The notes under the pieces are model-generated. The model worked only from the letters and a program-made list of their open reading frames with translations. It was not told the DNA's origin and did no database searches. Below are positions 60,578 through 64,000 of a stretch of DNA of 64,000 nucleotides, in pieces. Source of the DNA: Lindgomyces ingoldianus (lineage: Eukaryota > Ascomycota > Dothideomycetes > Pleosporales > Lindgomycetaceae); the NCBI RefSeq assembly GCF_010093535.1, contig NW_022985163.1:706666-770665 (forward strand), given 5' to 3'. The first letter of the stretch is position 1. The number at the start of each line of letters is the position of its first letter. The position numbers and the translations under genes are program-made.

Positions 60578-61629
60578 AAAGTTATTAAGTATTGAGCATT
60601 GAGCGACGGTATTATTATCATGTTCGCTGGAAATTTACGGGGGCTTGGGGAAAGAGTCTGGACCTTCGTTTACTCCAAAAGGAAGGCTTTCTGCAATTCG
60701 TCAATGTATGACTAGTAGTCCTAGTCAAGGACGATTAAGAGAAGTCTTATAAATTTGCGAATCGCTACTGGGAGACTTACATTGAGTGACAAAGGATGAG
60801 TGGATACGGCGTGAGCCCTCACAAGTAGATTTGAAAGAGAAAGATTACCACGCCGCGAAGAATCGACCATACTAGCTCGATCTTTTATGTGCCACTTCTC
60901 CAGCCCTTACCAGGCGAAAAGCGAACCCGAGCCGTAATGCTCATTTACGCAATGATATTGCAGCTTTGAGTCGAGGTCGATTGCGTGCCAAGCGGTATCA
61001 GAATAGCCCAGGGTTAGAAAGTTACCGGCGGAGATCCGACGCGGGACGAGAATCGGGAGCATCGGCATAAGTTAAGGAATTAGTGATGATGTTTAAACAA
61101 ACATTTCTATAATTATCACTCAGGCTCATCCTTTCCTTAGGTATTTGGGAGCCAGTAAACCAACGAGGGGGCGCCAAGTACGGGTTAACGTCGGAGAGGC
61201 TACCCCAGCCGAAATCGACAGGAACAAAGACACCTCAAGCTCGTATCGAAAGTTAGCGAATGACTCGTGTGCACTGAAAGGTGCTTGAGCAGCAAGTCGT
61301 CTGCTCCACCCTTGGTAGTTTACTAGCGAAGATCACCGAGTAGGTCAATGACACTTACCCTGCAAGTTATCATACACAATCGCTGTAGGGAGTCCAATGG
61401 CGGAGAACCGCGATTGTGGCGCGTGGCAATATACCAGATGCATAGAGAACCTGTCCTCTATTACCTATCCCAAGATGTGTGTATTTACAAAACAAAGACC
61501 CTCATGAATGCAGATGACATGCGTGATAAATGAAAACAACATAATCTTCTCAGGTATTTTCATAACAAAGACTTGCTCGGTAAGGAGTGTTGGAGCAATA
61601 CGCAGAGTTAAGACAATGCTCGAGTGTTA
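60578..61629. other. Intergenic between convergent genes, no gene seen
   Basis: 3' regions of the regulator and the aldolase. Nothing else recognised. Confidence 0.5.
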
Positions 61630-62634
61630 TCATAAGTTTTTCTCCACATCCATGACCTCTTTAATTCCTTTCGCGACGGCTTCAACCCTCTCTTGGCTCA
61701 GTCGCTTAAGTGGCCGACGAGGGTAGCCGCCATAGCCGTAATATGACTGGATGGCCGACTTCGTTCCCGGGATCGCGGCTTTGGTAAGGACCCAGTCGCC
61801 CTTGCTGAGGGTCCTCTGTAGTTCTAGGGCTGCATCGTACCTTCCCTCCGCCCACAGATTCCACACCTTGACACAGGTCTTCGGGACGACATTGGCACCC
61901 CCGGCAATGATCCCAGAACCACCACTGGCTGCTGTTTGGGCAGTGAAGTCAGCCATACCACCGAAGGCCATATACCCACTGCCTTGGGTCTTGGTAGTGA
62001 CAGCATTCGTAGCGAGAGCAACTCGGGTAAGCTTTCCGGTATTACCGCAAGTGAATTTGGTCCCGACGATGTTGGGGTGCTTGGCAAGCTTTATGATGAG
62101 GTCGCTGTCCATATCTATGCCCGCAACAGCCCCGGGGTAATTGTACAGGATGATAGGAAGCGGTGACCCATCCGCAACACTTGTGAAATACTCGTAGAGG
62201 GCTTCCTCATCCATAGCGTAGCGGTAGTAGCTTGGGGGTACGATAAGCACGTACTCTCCGCCAGCAGCGGCGGACTCCTTGCAGAGTTCGATAGTGAGCT
62301 TAATGCCTTGCTCGGATGCCCCTACAATGACAGGCACGTCATGGTATCCAGCCTCATCCAAAGCCTCACGCGTTGCTCGCGTGATGGCGGCCTTCTCAGC
62401 CCGAGACAGATGCACTGCCTCTCCGTTGGATCCCATGGTAACGAGCCCAACAAGGCCCGCTTCAGCAAGCCTCACCGCATGTTTCCGGACTGTCGGGAGG
62501 TCAACTTCTTCGGTCTCTGGGTTAAAAAAGGTCATCGTGGGCGAGTAGATGCCGGGCCGAAGAGGTGTACGTGGTTTGGCATGGCCGTTAGCAACACCAT
62601 TTGTGTAGCCGTTCGTTACGCTGCCTGAAGTCAT
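61630..62634 (-). CDS. DHDPS/N-acetylneuraminate lyase-family aldolase
   Basis: Class I aldolase forming a Schiff base with a 2-oxo acid such as pyruvate. Single exon of 334 aa; the ATG at 62634 is preceded only by a weak in-frame GTG. Key residues: Lys193 (VGTKFTCGN) as the Schiff-base lysine, Tyr164 (ILYNYPG) as the catalytic tyrosine and the GSNGEAVHL loop (68-76) that takes the place of the DHDPS GTTGE. The family in fungi includes the galacturonate-pathway L-threo-3-deoxy-hexulosonate aldolase (LGA1/GaaC) and 4-hydroxy-2-oxoglutarate aldolase types; GSNGEAVHLSRAEK is common to these and does not separate them. The first 20 residues (NGYTNGVANGHAK) are low-complexity. It is divergent from an oxidoreductase gene and next to an XlnR-like regulator, which suggests sugar-acid breakdown (inference). 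Confidence 0.88.
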   Translation of the reverse strand: MTSGSVTNGYTNGVANGHAKPRTPLRPGIYSPTMTFFNPETEEVDLPTVRKHAVRLAEAGLVGLVTMGSNGEAVHLSRAEKAAITRATREALDEAGYHDVPVIVGASEQGIKLTIELCKESAAAGGEYVLIVPPSYYRYAMDEEALYEYFTSVADGSPLPIILYNYPGAVAGIDMDSDLIIKLAKHPNIVGTKFTCGNTGKLTRVALATNAVTTKTQGSGYMAFGGMADFTAQTAASGGSGIIAGGANVVPKTCVKVWNLWAEGRYDAALELQRTLSKGDWVLTKAAIPGTKSAIQSYYGYGGYPRRPLKRLSQERVEAVAKGIKEVMDVEKNL

Positions 62635-63529
62635 AGTGAAAGAGGCGTGAAAAGAGAAACAAAGATTTGAAGAAGACACAGAAAACCAAGAGATTTGGAG
62701 AACCGGAGGAGGGGAGACGGGGTGCTATGGTCTGCAGTCCACATGCGAACTTCGGGCGTCGTTTAATATAACAGCGAGATGGAGAACAATCGGTGTAAAG
62801 TAGGCAGTGGACTAGCCGGCAGCCCAATTCCATCCCACCTTTGGTGCTTTTCTCCATCCCTTTGAAAGTCAAGAGAGTCAATACATGATCGCTATTCGCC
62901 GGACGCAACAGAGTTTGACACAGCGAAAGCTCGGAACGGGGGCCGGACACTGTCACTTGCAGGGCTGTGGGCTGAAGCTCGCAGCATCTTCAGCGGATGC
63001 CTGCGGGAGATGCGGGACACAATTGCGGCCTTTTTCAAAGGAAGGTGACTAAAATTATCGGTTGTGTTAAGGGGAGAGGTGCAATGTCTGGTAGGGTGAA
63101 TGAGGTTTATGGTGGCACTGCATCACAGACGGTTGGAGGTGGTCGCTGCTCACGCACCAGTGATGGTTTTTCCACGAATGAAGTTGTGGAAGAGGGCGTG
63201 GGGTGCATGGGTCGTCGACGGGTGGTTGTCTTGGCCTGGGGAAAGATTGCCATTGAAGAACGATCTGGGCGAGGGGAGCTCCGGCAAAATGCTGGCGTAC
63301 ACTGGAGCTCGGTCTATCTGCCCCCTCATCACTCATTGAGAATATATTTTCCGTTCGTATCGATAGCTCAGCCCTATGTCAAAGACCGAACCAAAGGCCG
63401 ATGCAGGGCCGCATTTTCGAGTTCTCGACGACCGATCTTCTACCACTCTCCAGAAGCAGTTGCCATCCATACTGAGAATCGAGATAAACATACCACTGAC
63501 ACAGGGAAATAGTAATTATAATAGCAATT
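62635..63529. promoter_or_regulatory. Shared 895-bp promoter between aldolase and oxidoreductase
   Basis: Bidirectional intergenic region separating start codons at 62634 (minus) and 63530 (plus). No gene found in it. One CCTCCAA (minus strand, 63133-63139) resembles the galacturonate-response site CCNCCAA, but one copy is expected by chance in about 2 kb. Confidence 0.5.
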
Positions 63530-64000
63530 ATGGCACCCCTTGAGGTTTTGATGGTGAGTTTGCCCATCTTGGTCAGGTGAGGGGCAGCTGTCCGAGCTGC
63601 ATACTGTTTTCCTTTTTCCCACCTTACCTACTCTCGCACCATGCGCAATCAGAATTGCTTTTCTTCGTTCCTGGATGTTCCCATCACACCGCCTCTTGCG
63701 ATTATCGCCACTAAATGCCATGGCTAATGAAATGCTCAGGTCGGGACCGGAGAGTACACAACAGGCTTTGTGGGCGGGGGAGCTTCGAAATCCGACAAGA
63801 AGGTGGGTGTTGTTGGCTTGACACTGTTCGACCTGAGGCGGCGGGGGAAGGTTGGGAAGCTCTCAATGGTAGGAGTGTCTGGTGACAAATATCCCGCGAT
63901 CCGTACGGCACAACACCCATTGGAGGTCAATCCGGTCCGCTGACCTGGCGTAGGCGAGCATCTTCAAAAAAATATCTCCGAGGCATACAATGGCCTCGAC
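63530..64000 (+). CDS. Gfo/Idh/MocA-family oxidoreductase, 5' part (runs off the edge)
   Basis: NAD(P)-dependent dehydrogenase of the glucose-fructose oxidoreductase/inositol dehydrogenase family. Exon 1 63530-63553 (24 nt), exon 2 63740-63902, exon 3 from 63954 past the window; introns 186 and 51 nt. The visible 78 residues begin MAPLEVLM and continue [11 protein letters not shown], the nucleotide-binding GxGxxxxG start, then [34 protein letters not shown] and [10 protein letters not shown]. The exon 2/3 junction in CGC (Arg) restores the family sequence exactly. The catalytic EKP motif lies outside. It faces the aldolase across a common promoter, which suggests co-regulation. Substrate unknown. 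Confidence 0.85.

Noticed and set aside
61630..62634. Naming the aldolase LGA1/GaaC
   Set aside because: The family motifs do not separate LGA from other fungal DHDPS-like aldolases and no galacturonate reductase or dehydratase is adjacent.
63133..63139. CCTCCAA as a galacturonate-response site
   Set aside because: A single degenerate 7-mer is expected by chance in a promoter of this size; not enough to assign a GaaR target.
1..64000. Secondary-metabolite gene cluster, CRISPR array, rRNA
   Set aside because: No PKS, NRPS or terpene synthase core; no spaced repeats; no rRNA-like sequence.

Overview
The window is nuclear DNA of a filamentous ascomycete (Pezizomycotina). The evidence is short GT-AG introns (mostly 48-70 nt) in nearly every gene, a Fot1/pogo transposon ruined by RIP-type C-to-T/G-to-A mutation, and typical fungal families (GH3 beta-glucosidase, Zn2Cys6 regulator, FSH1 hydrolase, Ure2-like GST, Grr1, HET relic). 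Leotiomycetes is my best guess, from the general look of the proteins only. No CRISPR array, rRNA or convincing tRNA was seen. All exon models below were built by hand from splice sites and reading-frame closure; none is supported by RNA.

Layout. 1-3250 is a decayed edge: a frameshifted choline/amino-acid permease relic followed by a complete but dead 2.1-kb Fot1-like element with 41-bp terminal inverted repeats and TA target duplication. 3.7-15 kb carries a small Gly-rich protein, an intradiol ring-cleavage dioxygenase, a tiny GRF zinc-finger-like protein, an eight-exon pyruvate/2-oxoacid decarboxylase, a Ulp1-type protease and the twin-CX9C complex I subunit (NDUFS5 type). 16-32 kb carries, mostly on the minus strand, an FHA/forkhead factor, a secreted GH3 beta-glucosidase, two proteins of unknown function (one with four predicted membrane spans), a short protein ending in a CaaX box, and an intracellular GH5 enzyme. 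33-54 kb is mainly housekeeping: Whi5/Nrm1 G1/S repressor, FSH1-type hydrolase, Ark1/Prk1 kinase, Grr1 F-box protein, myotubularin, branchpoint-binding protein (Msl5/SF1) and a Ure2-like GST, with a HET-domain relic between Grr1 and myotubularin. 57.8-64 kb is accessory metabolism: an XlnR-type Zn2Cys6 regulator, a DHDPS-family aldolase and, divergently from it, the start of a Gfo/Idh/MocA oxidoreductase that runs off the right edge.

The most interesting functional grouping is this last trio. It looks like a small inducible catabolic cluster (regulator, aldolase, dehydrogenase), possibly for a sugar acid; the substrate is not readable from sequence. Other points worth a look are a 648-nt ATG-free leader before Grr1, the CCWCVVM-terminated protein, a GC-AG first intron behind a 24-nt exon in the myotubularin gene, and the exactly readable RIP damage in the transposase.
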